A DNA stretch of 64,000 nucleotides, from NCBI RefSeq assembly GCF_014698145.1, contig NZ_JACJSM010000014.1:1-64000 (forward strand), read 5' to 3'. The translations under genes were made by a program, and so were the position numbers. Below, one piece after another: positions 9,261 through 18,542 of this stretch; position 1 is the stretch's first letter, and each line of letters starts with the position of its first letter. The DNA comes from Oscillatoria sp. FACHB-1406. GTDB taxonomy: Bacteria; Cyanobacteriota; Cyanobacteriia; Cyanobacteriales; Spirulinaceae. The notes below the pieces were generated by a model that saw nothing but the letters and a program-made list of their open reading frames with translations, was not told where the DNA came from and searched no databases.

Positions 9261-10772
9261 CTACCCTAAAAACAACTGATACGCCGGATTCTGATTCTCA
9301 TCCCAATAGCGATAGCCCATCCCATCTAAAAACGCTTGCCATTCCTGCATTTCATCGGGAGGAACTTGCACGCCAATGACAATTCGCCCGTAATCCGCCC
9401 CATGATTGCGATAGTGGAAAACGCTGATATTCCAATTCGGACTCATGGCGGTTATGAACTTCATTAATGCGCCGGGACGTTCGGGAAACTCGAAGCGGTA
9501 AAGCAGTTCGTTGTGCGCTAAAGGCGAATGTCCGCCCACCATATGGCGCAAGTGCATCTTTGTTAATTCGTCGTCGGTTAAATCCAACGTTTGAAACCCG
9601 CAAGCCTCAAAACCTTCTCGCATTCTAATTGCATCGGCGCGATCTTGGATTTGAACTCCGACGAAAATATGTGCTTCTTTTTCGCTGGCAATGCGATAGT
9701 TAAACTCCGTTAAATTGCGCTTGCCCATGCAGTCGCAAAACTTTCGCAAACTGCCCGGTTGTTCGGGAATGGTAACGGCAAAAATTGCTTCTCTACATTC
9801 CCCTAATTCGGCGCGCTCGGCAACAAATCGCAAGCGATCGAAATTCATGTTAGCACCGCAAGCGACTGCAACTAGGGTTTCGCCTTCGATTTGTTCGCGT
9901 TCGGCGTAGGCTTTTGCTCCCGCGATCGCGAGCGCCCCCGCTGGTTCTAAAATCGATCGCGTATCCTGAAACACATCCTTAATCGCCGCGCAAGTCGCAT
10001 CCGTATCCACCAAAATTACTTCATCAACGTACTGCTGGCACAACCAAAACGTCTCCTCTCCCACCTCGCGCACCGCTACCCCATCGGCAAATAGCCCCAC
10101 CTGCGGCAATCTTACCCGCTTTCCGGCTTTTAGCGATCGATACATCGCATCCGCATCCACCGGTTCAACCCCAATAATCTTAACTTCTGGGCGAATTCGC
10201 TTGACATATGCGCCAATACCTGCTATTAAACCGCCGCCCCCGATCGCGACAAAAATCGCATGAATCGGTTGTTGGCACTGCCGCAAAATCTCCATCCCAA
10301 TCGTACCCTGCCCCGCAATCACATGAGGATCGTCAAACGGGTGAATAAACGTCAAGCCCTTATCCGCCTCCAACTGACGCGCATAAGCGCAAGCATCATC
10401 GTAAGTATCGCCGTGCAGCACCACCTCGCCGCCCCGCGCCTTCACCGCATCCACCTTCACCTGCGGCGTTGTCACCGGCATGACGATAATCGCGCGAGTT
10501 CCCAAGCGGCGCGCGGCGAGGGCAACCCCTTGCGCGTGATTTCCCGCCGACGCAGCAATCACGCCCTTCGCCAGCACATCCGGCGGTAAGTTTGCCATTT
10601 TGTTATACGCGCCCCGCAGCTTAAAGGAAAAGACGGACTGTAAATCTTCCCGTTTGAGTAGCAGTTGGTTGTTGAGGCGCGCGGAGAGGTTGGGGGCAAA
10701 TTCTAGGGGCGTTTCGCGGGCGACATCGTAGACGCGCGCGGTGAGGATTTGAACGAGGTAATCGCAGTACAT
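9261..10772 (-). CDS. ilvA: threonine ammonia-lyase, biosynthetic
   Basis: The 503-residue protein catalyses deamination of threonine to 2-oxobutanoate, the first committed step of isoleucine synthesis. The PLP lysine is Lys51 in SVFSFKLRGAYNKM. The phosphate-binding loop is GGGGL at 178-182, and ASAGNHAQG lies at 74-82. The C-terminal ~170 residues hold two ACT-like regulatory domains (AIFAVTIPEQPGSLRKF and YRFEFPERPGALMKF), the usual arrangement for isoleucine-feedback-inhibited IlvA. Length matches the full biosynthetic form (~500). It is transcribed alone, convergent with the subtilase gene. Confidence 0.95.
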   Translation of the reverse strand: MYCDYLVQILTARVYDVARETPLEFAPNLSARLNNQLLLKREDLQSVFSFKLRGAYNKMANLPPDVLAKGVIAASAGNHAQGVALAARRLGTRAIIVMPVTTPQVKVDAVKARGGEVVLHGDTYDDACAYARQLEADKGLTFIHPFDDPHVIAGQGTIGMEILRQCQQPIHAIFVAIGGGGLIAGIGAYVKRIRPEVKIIGVEPVDADAMYRSLKAGKRVRLPQVGLFADGVAVREVGEETFWLCQQYVDEVILVDTDATCAAIKDVFQDTRSILEPAGALAIAGAKAYAEREQIEGETLVAVACGANMNFDRLRFVAERAELGECREAIFAVTIPEQPGSLRKFCDCMGKRNLTEFNYRIASEKEAHIFVGVQIQDRADAIRMREGFEACGFQTLDLTDDELTKMHLRHMVGGHSPLAHNELLYRFEFPERPGALMKFITAMSPNWNISVFHYRNHGADYGRIVIGVQVPPDEMQEWQAFLDGMGYRYWDENQNPAYQLFLG

Positions 10773-10875
10773 GAGGGCGGTAGGTGCGCGAGGGGAGGAT
10801 GGGTTCTTATTTTACCTTCTTATATGCTAAGCTTATTAATACTCATGAACTACAACAAAGGTTAAAGTGAGGATA

Positions 10876-11268
10876 ATGAACTATAATTCCGACATAAATC
10901 GAGATATAGCTCGCCTTCAGAAGAAAAGCGATCATCTTCAGAAAAGTACGCGAGAAGGAATTGAAGAGAGAAGTGGCTACGCTAATGTAATGTATCAATC
11001 TCTTCTTAGAGAGATTAAAGAATTTGAGTCTGAATTAAAAGCTGACGAAGAGGTGGGAGCATATATTGCTAACTTAGGGGGAAGTTCCTATCTGCGTATA
11101 GAATCAATATCTTACCGAGATCCATACTACTTAATTTTAATAGGTCAGAATGAGGATCGAAGAGTTAAGTTAGTACAGCACGTCACACAAATAAATATTT
11201 TATTCGTAGTTATTAAAATTAAACCAGAAGAAGATAGAGAACCACGTCGTTTCGGATTCGAGATATAG
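10876..11268 (+). CDS. DUF6173-like hypothetical protein
   Basis: A 130-residue protein begins at the ATG at 10876, with GAGG shortly upstream; an in-frame GTG at 10867 is an alternative. The N-terminal half is charged and helical (YANVMYQSLLREIKEFESEL). It then has a conserved-looking strand EVGAYIANLGGSSYLRIESI and a C-terminal beta-rich part (YLILIGQNEDRRVKLVQHVT). The layout resembles the DUF6173 family, small proteins of unknown role often near defence or phage genes, but this is from memory. It lies beside the RloA/RloB pair, is as AT-rich as that pair, and may have arrived with it. Confidence 0.6.
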   Translation: MNYNSDINRDIARLQKKSDHLQKSTREGIEERSGYANVMYQSLLREIKEFESELKADEEVGAYIANLGGSSYLRIESISYRDPYYLILIGQNEDRRVKLVQHVTQINILFVVIKIKPEEDREPRRFGFEI

Positions 11269-11615
11269 CAGTTGTTTACATGGATGAGGTACACCCAGCG
11301 GGCGAATACCATTTGCCCCTACGGAGCGACGTTCAATTGCGAGGAGACCTCGCAACCCGCGCCCCTACCGATTTGATTTTTGGAACTGTACCTCACGCAA
11401 ACGAAAAACGCTAACCACTCAGGCAAAATCATCTACACATCGCTATGGTTCCAAAGCTAGGAAAGTCAAGGGTTTCATGATTTTTAAGTTGGTAATTTAT
11501 TTTGCTCAGGTGCTTATATAACCCGTCAAAATCGATTTTAAGAAGCACTTGCGTAATACTTGATTGCTTAAGATTTCTATTAAATCCCTTCAGTCTCATC
11601 TGAGGAAATAGGATG
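11269..11615. other. intergenic region, no gene seen
   Basis: This gap lies between two convergent genes. It has an inverted motif pair near 11300-11390 (GAGGTACA ... TGTACCTC) around TTGCCCCTACGGAGCG, suggesting a decayed small repeat. From 11440 to 11600 it is AT-rich non-coding sequence downstream of rloB. I see no RNA gene. Confidence 0.5.
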
Positions 11616-12278
11616 CTATTGCACGTCGTCGGAAACGCCCTCAAGTTGCTCGGCATCTCCCGTCTCCGATTGAAGTGCTTGTAAAATAATTTCCACAATT
11701 CTATAAACATGAGAACCAGGTGTGTTCGGCCAATATTGCCGTGCAGATGGATGTAAATCTTTAGCACGTTTTACGGCAACTTCTATGCAATCTTGAAAGA
11801 ATTTTAAATCTAAATTGCTTTTATTATAGCTTCCTAACCTATGTCTAATTTCCTTTTCAAAAACCTCGCATCTATCCCCCGTGATATTAAGTTCGTCTAA
11901 ATGCAAATACAACCAAACTTCAAAACATGGATTGCTAACCAAGAGTTGATATTTCTTTTGCTTAGCCTCTTTACAGATTGCACTTAGTTCCTTTTTCGTC
12001 CAGCGATCGACATCGAACATGATACATAAAACATCATCCGAACTAAGTGCGTATTTTTCGACAAATTTATTTAATCTTGTCAAAACATATTGTGGTGCAG
12101 ATTGGTTATCCTCTCCTGTAGCCAAAACTTCGATTTTGATACGAGGGCTGTGAAAAAGGGAGAAATATTGCTTTTCCGTTTCTCTTCCTTCTGTTGCAAT
12201 GATAAAAAGCCTTGCATCTCGCTGATTCTCCTCGCGGTCGATTAATTTAGTCCGACCAATCTTTGTTGCCTTTGCCAT
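11616..12278 (-). CDS. rloB: RloB family protein
   Basis: The 220-residue protein has the RloB signature: ARLFIIATEGRETEKQYF near the N-terminus (a TOPRIM-like EG...E motif), VLCIMFDVDRW in the centre (DxD) and SNPCFEVWLYLHL. These are the acidic motifs expected in this nuclease-like family, which includes AbiLii. RloB partners an AAA15-type ATPase and the pair is linked to abortive phage defence. The start codon lies inside the end of the upstream ATPase gene (32-nt overlap), so translation is probably coupled. The gene is more AT-rich than its neighbours, which suggests transfer. Confidence 0.85.
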   Translation of the reverse strand: MAKATKIGRTKLIDREENQRDARLFIIATEGRETEKQYFSLFHSPRIKIEVLATGEDNQSAPQYVLTRLNKFVEKYALSSDDVLCIMFDVDRWTKKELSAICKEAKQKKYQLLVSNPCFEVWLYLHLDELNITGDRCEVFEKEIRHRLGSYNKSNLDLKFFQDCIEVAVKRAKDLHPSARQYWPNTPGSHVYRIVEIILQALQSETGDAEQLEGVSDDVQ

Positions 12279-13680
12279 TCTTGTTATCGGATGATTCTGA
12301 TTCGCAATCTAGCCAGTTTAAATGACGAATATCGCCAAAAAATGGAATGGCTCCAAATCTACCATTTAAATAGCCTTTTTCAATCTGAAGCCCTTCAACA
12401 TTTTTAAATGCTGCAAGAGAATAGAGATGCGATTCTCCCCTTTTATCTTTTTCCACAAACCAAATCTCATCTTTTCGTAACAAATCGAGGTCGAGCAGAT
12501 TGGTATCGTGAGTGGTAAAAATCAATTGATTTCGGTTATTAGCCTCTCTACACTTTAAAGTAAGTTCTATCAATATACGCGACAATAGAGGATGCAAGCG
12601 GCGATCCAGTTCGTCTAATAAAACTACTTTTTCTGAATCTTCTTCCTGAAACATAAATAAAATAGGCAGTAGATGAATTAATCGCTGCGTTCCCTCAGAT
12701 TCCTCTGTCAAAGAAAAATCAACAAGATTTCCTTTTGCATCGTAGTGTTGAGTTTTGAGTTGAATTAGTTTCAATTGATTCTGTTTAAATTTTTTAATAA
12801 AATATTGAACAAAGTTACTTTCAATTAACGCGAGTGAATCTTCATCGGCTCTTAAAAAACTTTGCAGAATATCTTCCCTAATCTCATTTGGAATATCGGG
12901 GAAATGACGATCGAAGTCTAATTCAATTTCTTCGGTTCCAATAGAAGCTATTCCTGTATCTGCAAGTTTAAGAAACTCGTTGAGAAAATGAGTAAACTCT
13001 TTGCTATTTAATACTCCAAGTTCCAAACCTCTAAACTTTGAATCAGCAGGAACAATTGTCAAACTATTTCTAAACCAATCAATTACAGGTATTAATTTTT
13101 CAACATTGCGCTCGACCGCTTCTGTTAAGAATAATTGATTGGGGCGAGTTCCTTGGGCAACAAACTCTAGGAATTGTGCTTGTTTTTTACTCCTACCCCG
13201 CAAAATTGTACCAAACTCTACTTCAGTTTCCTTATCTTCTGAGGTGGTTCGTTCAAACACTAATTTTTCTCGTTTATTTCCAGCGAGAGACGTTGCATCA
13301 AGCCACTCTTCAAAGATTCGCTCTCGATTTAATTTAAAGCCGTAAGAATACAAAAAACCTTGATGAGTAAACTTGAATTCAATTTTACTCGGACTCAATC
13401 GATCGTTGCTCAATTTAAAGGGAGCGATAGGAATGAGTCTATCGCTGCGCGTTCCTTCTACAATCAAATCTTGTGCAAAACCGATCGCTTCAATTAAATT
13501 CGATTTTCCGGCGGCATTGGCTCCGTAAATTGCAGAAATTGGTAACACAGATATTCCTTTTCCGGCTGCATCGATCGCGAGATGATTGGTATGATGTTCA
13601 TCACGCCTAACTCCCCGCAGACTAAAAGTCGTTTCTTCCTTAAAAGATAGCAAGTTTTCGATCGTGACTTGGACTAACAT
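12247..13680 (-). CDS. rloA: RloA-like AAA family ATPase
   Basis: The 477-residue ATPase belongs to the OLD/AAA15 group. The N-terminal strand FENLLSF-type start (VTIENLLSFKEETTFSL) leads to Walker A GANAAGKS at residues 53-60. The Walker B region is KVVLLDELDRRLHP, followed by the H-loop LIFTTHDTNLLD. The ABC-type signature region is EESEGTQRL. With the overlapping RloB-family gene it forms a two-gene cassette like AbiLi/AbiLii, in which the ATPase senses infection and the partner is the effector. That function is inferred from the family. No toxin or methylase genes accompany it. Confidence 0.87.
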   Translation of the reverse strand: MLVQVTIENLLSFKEETTFSLRGVRRDEHHTNHLAIDAAGKGISVLPISAIYGANAAGKSNLIEAIGFAQDLIVEGTRSDRLIPIAPFKLSNDRLSPSKIEFKFTHQGFLYSYGFKLNRERIFEEWLDATSLAGNKREKLVFERTTSEDKETEVEFGTILRGRSKKQAQFLEFVAQGTRPNQLFLTEAVERNVEKLIPVIDWFRNSLTIVPADSKFRGLELGVLNSKEFTHFLNEFLKLADTGIASIGTEEIELDFDRHFPDIPNEIREDILQSFLRADEDSLALIESNFVQYFIKKFKQNQLKLIQLKTQHYDAKGNLVDFSLTEESEGTQRLIHLLPILFMFQEEDSEKVVLLDELDRRLHPLLSRILIELTLKCREANNRNQLIFTTHDTNLLDLDLLRKDEIWFVEKDKRGESHLYSLAAFKNVEGLQIEKGYLNGRFGAIPFFGDIRHLNWLDCESESSDNKNGKGNKDWSD

Positions 13681-13814
13681 GAACTCACCGCTTTAATCGC
13701 TCTGCGCTCGTTGACAATACTAGAGAAGCAACCGAATTGTTTCCTTTGATTCTTATACGACAATTTCGCGATCGCGCTATCGTAAGATAAGAATCTTAAC
13801 GCACCTCAAAAAAG

Positions 13815-14570
13815 ATGCTCTTACATCTCAGCACCTGGCCAGAAGTTGAAACCTACCTCGAACAATCGCGAGGCATTATTATTCCCATCGGTTCTACCGA
13901 ACAACACGGGCCGACGGGCTTAATCGGGACGGATGCAATTTGTGCTGAAGCTGTCGCGCGCGGTGTCGGCGAGGCAACAACAGCATTGGTTGCGCCGACT
14001 CTCAATGTTGGGATGGCCCTTCATCATACTGAATTTCCCGGCACGATTAGCCTGCGCCCGACTACTCTCATTACCGTCCTTGAAGACTATCTAATTTGCC
14101 TTGCTAAAGCCGGATTTACGCGCTTTTTCTTCATCAACGGTCACGGCGGTAATATTGCAACGCTTAAGGCTGCTTTTGCCCAATTTTACTATCGCTGTTC
14201 GGAATTAAACTTGACTCATGCAGCAGAAATTCGCTGCCATCTTGCGAATTGGTTTATGTGCCGCTCGGTTTACAAATTAGCGCAAGAATTATATGGTAAG
14301 GAAGAAGGTTCCCACGCAACGCCGAGTGAGGTTGCTTTAACGCAATTTGTTTATCCCGAAGCGATTAAAACTGCACCCCTCTCTCCGGAAGTTGCTTCGG
14401 GATTTCCGATTTACAGCGCTGCGGATTTTCGCCGTTCCTATCCGGACGGACGTATGGGGTCTAATCCGGATTTAGCAACACCGGAACATGGGAAGCAGTT
14501 TTATGAGTTGGCGGTGCAGGAGTTAAGCGAGTCGTATCGCAAGTTTGTTGGAGAAGAAAGGGATTCTTGA
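13815..14570 (+). CDS. creatininase family protein
   Basis: The 251-residue protein fits the creatinine amidohydrolase/MftE fold. Metal-binding residues are recognisable as Glu29 and His31 (GSTEQHGP), Asp40 (GTDAI), His110 (NGHGGN) and a Glu in HATPSEVAL (about 172). Family members hydrolyse cyclic or linear amides; the cyanobacterial substrate is not known. Length is typical (~250). It is a single-gene unit divergent from the rloA-rloB pair, with a 134-nt promoter region. No creatine metabolism or mycofactocin genes are nearby. Confidence 0.87.
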   Translation: MLLHLSTWPEVETYLEQSRGIIIPIGSTEQHGPTGLIGTDAICAEAVARGVGEATTALVAPTLNVGMALHHTEFPGTISLRPTTLITVLEDYLICLAKAGFTRFFFINGHGGNIATLKAAFAQFYYRCSELNLTHAAEIRCHLANWFMCRSVYKLAQELYGKEEGSHATPSEVALTQFVYPEAIKTAPLSPEVASGFPIYSAADFRRSYPDGRMGSNPDLATPEHGKQFYELAVQELSESYRKFVGEERDS

Positions 14571-14853
14571 ATTTCTATTTAAACCTTTTCTACGTCTTCT
14601 TTCCGGTCTAGTTTTCTCCCCCAAGGTAGAGCATGAATATCTATCTAAATGGATTTATAGCGCTCCGCAACTCGGTTAGGATATTGGTAGGGTGGGCAGC
14701 GCCCACCAGCCAAGATTTTCAGCGTTTAGAAACGTATATTGACAAGCCAGTAGCGCTATAATTTGTAGGCGCTCTTTAACCCGTTTCAACAGTAGGAACG
14801 TTCAATTGAACGTCCCTACTAATTAGCCAAGAATTTCTTCTTAAGTTATTGCC
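14571..14853. repeat. intergenic region with dispersed inverted repeats
   Basis: GTAGGGTGGGCAGCGCCCAC (14689-14708, with CAGCCAAGA following) is shared with 59033-59060, including a downstream AGAAACGTA. A second hairpin, AGGAACGTTCAATTGAACGTCCCT, lies at 14792-14816. No gene is seen; both convergent neighbours end here. Confidence 0.55.
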
Positions 14854-15555
14854 TTAATCTGGATAGCAAGGGACATAAGCATTAACCGTTTTTACTCCTA
14901 ATTCGTCGCGCCACTGCTGAAGAGGTTTTTCCCATTGTTCTTCCCACTTTTGCGCGAGGAAAGGTTTAGCTTGCGCTCCCATTCTATACCCGATCGCGAG
15001 ATGTTCGAGCAAACTATCTAAACGTTCGGGAGAATTGAATAGCGTCTTCAGTAACCCGCCTGCAATTAAAACCACAGCCATCGTGCGCCGCGTTTGCGCC
15101 AACTCAAAGGCTTTGAGTCCTAATTCTCCCTCAACTTCGACTTCAAATCCCGTGATGCAGTGCCAAATGTCGTGCGTCTGACGCAAGCGCAAGAGAACAT
15201 AACTCGTATCGTCCGTGACTTGAACTTTACGATAAAAGTTGGGGTCGAATCCTGCCTCTGTCAGTGCAGAAGCGTAGGCATATCCGAGCGAATCGGGTGG
15301 CAGTTTTAAGAGTTGTTCTAAGTTAGGAGTGGGGGCGATGTAGCGTTCTTGAATCATCTCAGCAACTCCGGGTTGCTGTTGGAGGTGCGCGATCGCAACT
15401 TGCATTGCTGCCGTATTTTTCAAGCCGTCTTCAATATCATACACCGAATCGGTTTGACCGGCATCTCGAAGCAACGACACAACGCCTTTTAGGGTAGAAA
15501 ATAGATCGAGTTGAAGGGCTTTTTTGAGTGTGAAAAGCATAAAATTAGCTCGCAT
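14854..15555 (-). CDS. Coq4 family protein
   Basis: The 233-residue protein has the Coq4 metal motif HDxxH-x11-E: His128, Asp129, His132 and Glu144 in QTHDIWHCITGFEVEVEGE. The preceding PPDSLGYAYASALTEAGFDP matches the family region that leads into the metal site. In mitochondria and some bacteria Coq4 acts in ubiquinone synthesis, reported as oxidative decarboxylation of the ring. Cyanobacteria make plastoquinone, so the substrate here is uncertain. Length fits the family. It is a single gene, convergent with the creatininase-like gene. Confidence 0.85.
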   Translation of the reverse strand: MRANFMLFTLKKALQLDLFSTLKGVVSLLRDAGQTDSVYDIEDGLKNTAAMQVAIAHLQQQPGVAEMIQERYIAPTPNLEQLLKLPPDSLGYAYASALTEAGFDPNFYRKVQVTDDTSYVLLRLRQTHDIWHCITGFEVEVEGELGLKAFELAQTRRTMAVVLIAGGLLKTLFNSPERLDSLLEHLAIGYRMGAQAKPFLAQKWEEQWEKPLQQWRDELGVKTVNAYVPCYPD

Positions 15556-15934
15556 TGAGGTTTATATGGAAAGTAGACGCAGCCGGTTCCGGAGAAACCC
15601 TCAACGTCTTGATAAAGTTCGATAGTCAAACCCGACTCCAACATTATTAATGCGATCGTAGCGCGTAGTAGGTCTGCCTCCAATTTCAACTGTGACAGTT
15701 GAGTGCCAATTTCTCGGAACTGTTTTCCCGTCCTGTTTGCCCGCGAAGGGGACGCGATCGCCTACACTGTAGAAAGAAAACTCAACGCTTGCTCTCTTCT
15801 CAACCCACAGAGGAAAATTCAGTCGTCCCCAGAAAGACTAAAGTTCTATTGCTAAATAGTAACTAGAAACGCGGTTTTTTTTAAGAGTACAAGCGTTCGG
15901 TACAACGATCTAGCTATTATTCAAAATTATTGCA
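15556..15934. other. upstream region of arsM, no gene seen
   Basis: This is a divergent gap between the Coq4-family gene and arsM. It must hold the promoters of both. I see no ArsR-type operator that I could support and no RNA gene. HIP1 octamer-type GCGATCGC is present at 15757. Confidence 0.4.
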
Positions 15935-17143
15935 GTGAGTCATTCTTCTCAAACTTCCCCATCCAACAGCCCTTCAACCGCAAGCTATAACGTAGAAACT
16001 GCTGTTTTAGAACGTTACGAAGCGGGCGCAAAACAACCCCAAGCAAGCTTGTGCTGTCCGACAGCTTACGAACCTAACGATCTCGAATTTTTACCGCAAG
16101 AAATCATTGAAAAAGACTACGGTTGCGGCGATCCAACGCGGTATGTTTCTGAAGGGGAAACCGCGATCGATTTAGGGTCGGGAGCGGGAAAAAATTGCTA
16201 CATTATTGCTCGTAAAGTAGGAGCGCAGGGCAAAGTTATCGGAGTTGATTTTAACGATGAAATGTTAAATTTAGCTCGCAAGTATCGCTCGGAAATTGCT
16301 GCTAAAATTGGATATGACAATGTTAATTTTGTCAAGGGTAAGATTCAAGATTTAAAATTAAACTTAGAGCGGGTAGAATCGAGATTAGCCGATCGCGCGA
16401 TCGCGTCCTTGCAAGATTGGAGCGAGTTCGAGGTAGAATGCGATCGCCTGCGCCGCGAAGAACCGCTTATCCCTAGCGATAGCGTCGATGTCGTCATCTC
16501 TAACTGCGTCCTCAATCTCGTTCGTCCCGCCGATAAAGTGCAACTTTTCCAAGAAATATATCGCGTTCTCAAGCGCGGCGGTCGAGCCGTTATTTCCGAT
16601 ATTGTCTGCGACGAAGAACCTACCCTAGAAATGCAGAACGACCCCGAACTGTGGAGCGGTTGTATCTCCGGCGCATTTCGGGAAGATATCTTTTTAAAAA
16701 TGTTTGAAGATGCCGGATTTTATGGCATTGAAATTCTCTCTCGGCAAGCAGAACCTTGGCAAACTATCGAAGGAATTGAATTTCGTTCTGTTACCGTTCG
16801 CGCTTATAAAGGCAAAGAAGGAGCGTGCTGGGAGCGCAATCAAGCAGTAATTTATAAAGGCCCGTGGCGACAAGTTTGCGACGATGACGGTCACATTTAT
16901 CGACGCGGCGATCGCGTTGCTGTTTGCGATAAAACTTTCCAAATTCTGACCCAGCCGAACAGCCCTTATGCTAAAGATATAGTCCCCATTTCTCCTTACC
17001 AGGAAATTGCCTTAGAAGATGCTGAAACCTTTAATTGTAAGGGAACGACTTTACGCGATCCTCGCGCAACTAAAGGTATTGATTATCACCTCACCGTACA
17101 GCCAGAAAGTCCCTCAGCTTGTAGCAGCGAAAGTTGTTGTTAA
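15935..17143 (+). CDS. arsM: arsenite S-adenosylmethionine methyltransferase (arsenosugar type)
   Basis: The 402-residue ArsM-type methyltransferase has SAM motif DLGSGAGKN (79-87) and VIGVDFNDEML. The three arsenic-binding cysteines of the family appear as Cys64 (YGCGDP), Cys191 (ISNCVLNL) and Cys243 (SGCISGAF). A charged insertion of ~35 residues (145-180) separates the GKIQDL strand from DVVISNC. The protein ends with a cysteine cluster, CSSESCC. The start is GTG at 15935. It methylates As(III) to mono- and dimethylated species. The downstream arsS gene indicates that the dimethyl product feeds arsenosugar synthesis. Confidence 0.93.
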   Translation: MSHSSQTSPSNSPSTASYNVETAVLERYEAGAKQPQASLCCPTAYEPNDLEFLPQEIIEKDYGCGDPTRYVSEGETAIDLGSGAGKNCYIIARKVGAQGKVIGVDFNDEMLNLARKYRSEIAAKIGYDNVNFVKGKIQDLKLNLERVESRLADRAIASLQDWSEFEVECDRLRREEPLIPSDSVDVVISNCVLNLVRPADKVQLFQEIYRVLKRGGRAVISDIVCDEEPTLEMQNDPELWSGCISGAFREDIFLKMFEDAGFYGIEILSRQAEPWQTIEGIEFRSVTVRAYKGKEGACWERNQAVIYKGPWRQVCDDDGHIYRRGDRVAVCDKTFQILTQPNSPYAKDIVPISPYQEIALEDAETFNCKGTTLRDPRATKGIDYHLTVQPESPSACSSESCC

Positions 17144-17525
17144 GTCGGAATATTTCAAGAAAGCTGGCTGGACGTATAATAAGGGAATACTCCCAGACAA
17201 AACTAACTTTTCATTGTCGATTATTGAATGGCCCTGACTTAACACTGGTGGGCGCTGCCCACCTTACTAGACTAGCAAGCTTTTTCATTGTCGATTATTG
17301 AATGGCCCTGACTTAACACTGGTGGGCGCTGCCCACCCTACTAGACTGGCAAGCTTTTTCATTGTCGATTATTGAATGACACTGACTTAACTTAACGCTG
17401 GTGGGCGCTGCCCACCCTACGAAATATCACTAACGACGTTGTATACAACGTCTCTACGGCTATTTTTAAACTCTTATTTGGCATACCATTTATCTATTAT
17501 CCATTGTCAATTGCGAACTATCTCT
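17144..17525. mobile_element. MITE-like element with 74-bp tandem repeats
   Basis: The arsM-arsS gap holds three copies of a 74-bp unit (CATTGTCGATTATTGAATG at 17212, 17286 and 17360), each leading into CCTGACTTAA...GGTGGGCGCTGCCCACC. The last copy continues into GACGTTGTATACAACGTCTCTAC and ends at TTATTTGGCATACCATT (to ~17490). The 17374-17490 part matches elements at 36634-36764, 48589-48702 and 57624-57720. Ends read AATGRCACTGA and a partial complement. There is no coding capacity. Confidence 0.65.
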
Positions 17526-18524
17526 ATGACTGCTTTGCCTACTATTACTCAATTAACTCCTTTTGGCAGAAAACTTTCCGACCCGCTACTCAAACAAAAG
17601 ATTTCTGTTTTACAAATCAATCTCGGTCGTCGCTGTAACCTCGCCTGTCTCCACTGTCATGTCGAAGCAGGGCCGAAACGAACTGAAGAAATTTCACCGG
17701 AAGTTTGCGAACAATTAATCGAAGTAATCGAGCGCTTCCCGCAAATTAAAACGGTCGATTTAACCGGCGGTGCGCCAGAAATGAATTATGGTTTTAAACC
17801 GATTGTTGAAGCCGCGCGCAAGCATCAAAAAGAGGTTATTGTCCGCTCGAACTTAACTATCTTTTTTGAAAGCGGTTTTGAGGACTTGCCCGAATATTTT
17901 GCCCGCCATCGCCTTCGCGTTGTAGCTTCTTTGCCGTGCTACTTACAAGCGAATGTGGATAAACAGCGGGGGGCGGGCGTTTATGATACTTCTATTCGTG
18001 CGTTGCAAAAATTGAATGCGTTAGGCTATGGAACAGAGGAAGATTTAGCGATCGATCTTGTATATAATCCTTCGCTTCCCACTGAAGAAAAATTCTCCTT
18101 ACCGCCCCAACAAGAAAAGTTAGAACGAGATTATAAAGCCTACCTCGACGAACATTTTGGGATTAAATTCAATCACCTGCTAACGATTACAAACCTTCCC
18201 ATCGGACGTACCAAAGATTACTTAAAACGGCGCAACCTCGATCGCGCCTATCTCCAATTTTTAGAAACCCACTACAATCCCGATACTGTTTCGCAGTTAA
18301 TGTGCCGTAACGAACTGTCAATCGATTATTTAGGGAATATCTACGATTGCGATTTCAATCAAATGGAAGGATTACCCGCGAAAATGGAGAATGGCGAACG
18401 ATTAACGGTGGCAAAACTGCTGGAGTTGGGAACGTTGGATGCCATCAAAGAAGTGCAAACCGCTTCTTATTGCTATGGGTGTACGGCGGGTAGCGGTTCG
18501 AGTTGTGGCGGTGCTTTAGTTTAG
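17526..18524 (+). CDS. arsS: arsenosugar biosynthesis radical SAM protein
   Basis: The 332-residue radical SAM enzyme starts MTALPTITQLTPFG. The cluster-binding CxxxCxxC is Cys37, Cys41, Cys44 (GRRCNLACLHCHVEAGP). DLTGGAPEMN follows as the SAM-binding glycine motif. The C-terminal half has LMCRNELSIDYLGNIYDCDFNQ and an end CYGCTAGSGSSCGG, cysteine clusters that would hold an auxiliary Fe-S cluster. ArsS couples dimethylarsenic to the 5'-deoxyadenosyl group, giving an arsenosugar precursor. I chose this ATG over an in-frame one at 17439 because the upstream residues are encoded by the repeat element. Confidence 0.93.
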   Translation: MTALPTITQLTPFGRKLSDPLLKQKISVLQINLGRRCNLACLHCHVEAGPKRTEEISPEVCEQLIEVIERFPQIKTVDLTGGAPEMNYGFKPIVEAARKHQKEVIVRSNLTIFFESGFEDLPEYFARHRLRVVASLPCYLQANVDKQRGAGVYDTSIRALQKLNALGYGTEEDLAIDLVYNPSLPTEEKFSLPPQQEKLERDYKAYLDEHFGIKFNHLLTITNLPIGRTKDYLKRRNLDRAYLQFLETHYNPDTVSQLMCRNELSIDYLGNIYDCDFNQMEGLPAKMENGERLTVAKLLELGTLDAIKEVQTASYCYGCTAGSGSSCGGALV

Positions 18525-18542
18525 GGAAGGAAAGGAGAAACT

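Noticed and set aside
11429..11767. 112-codon minus-strand frame downstream of rloB
   Set aside because: Its first half is out of frame within rloB and the second half is AT-rich intergenic sequence; no family is recognised.
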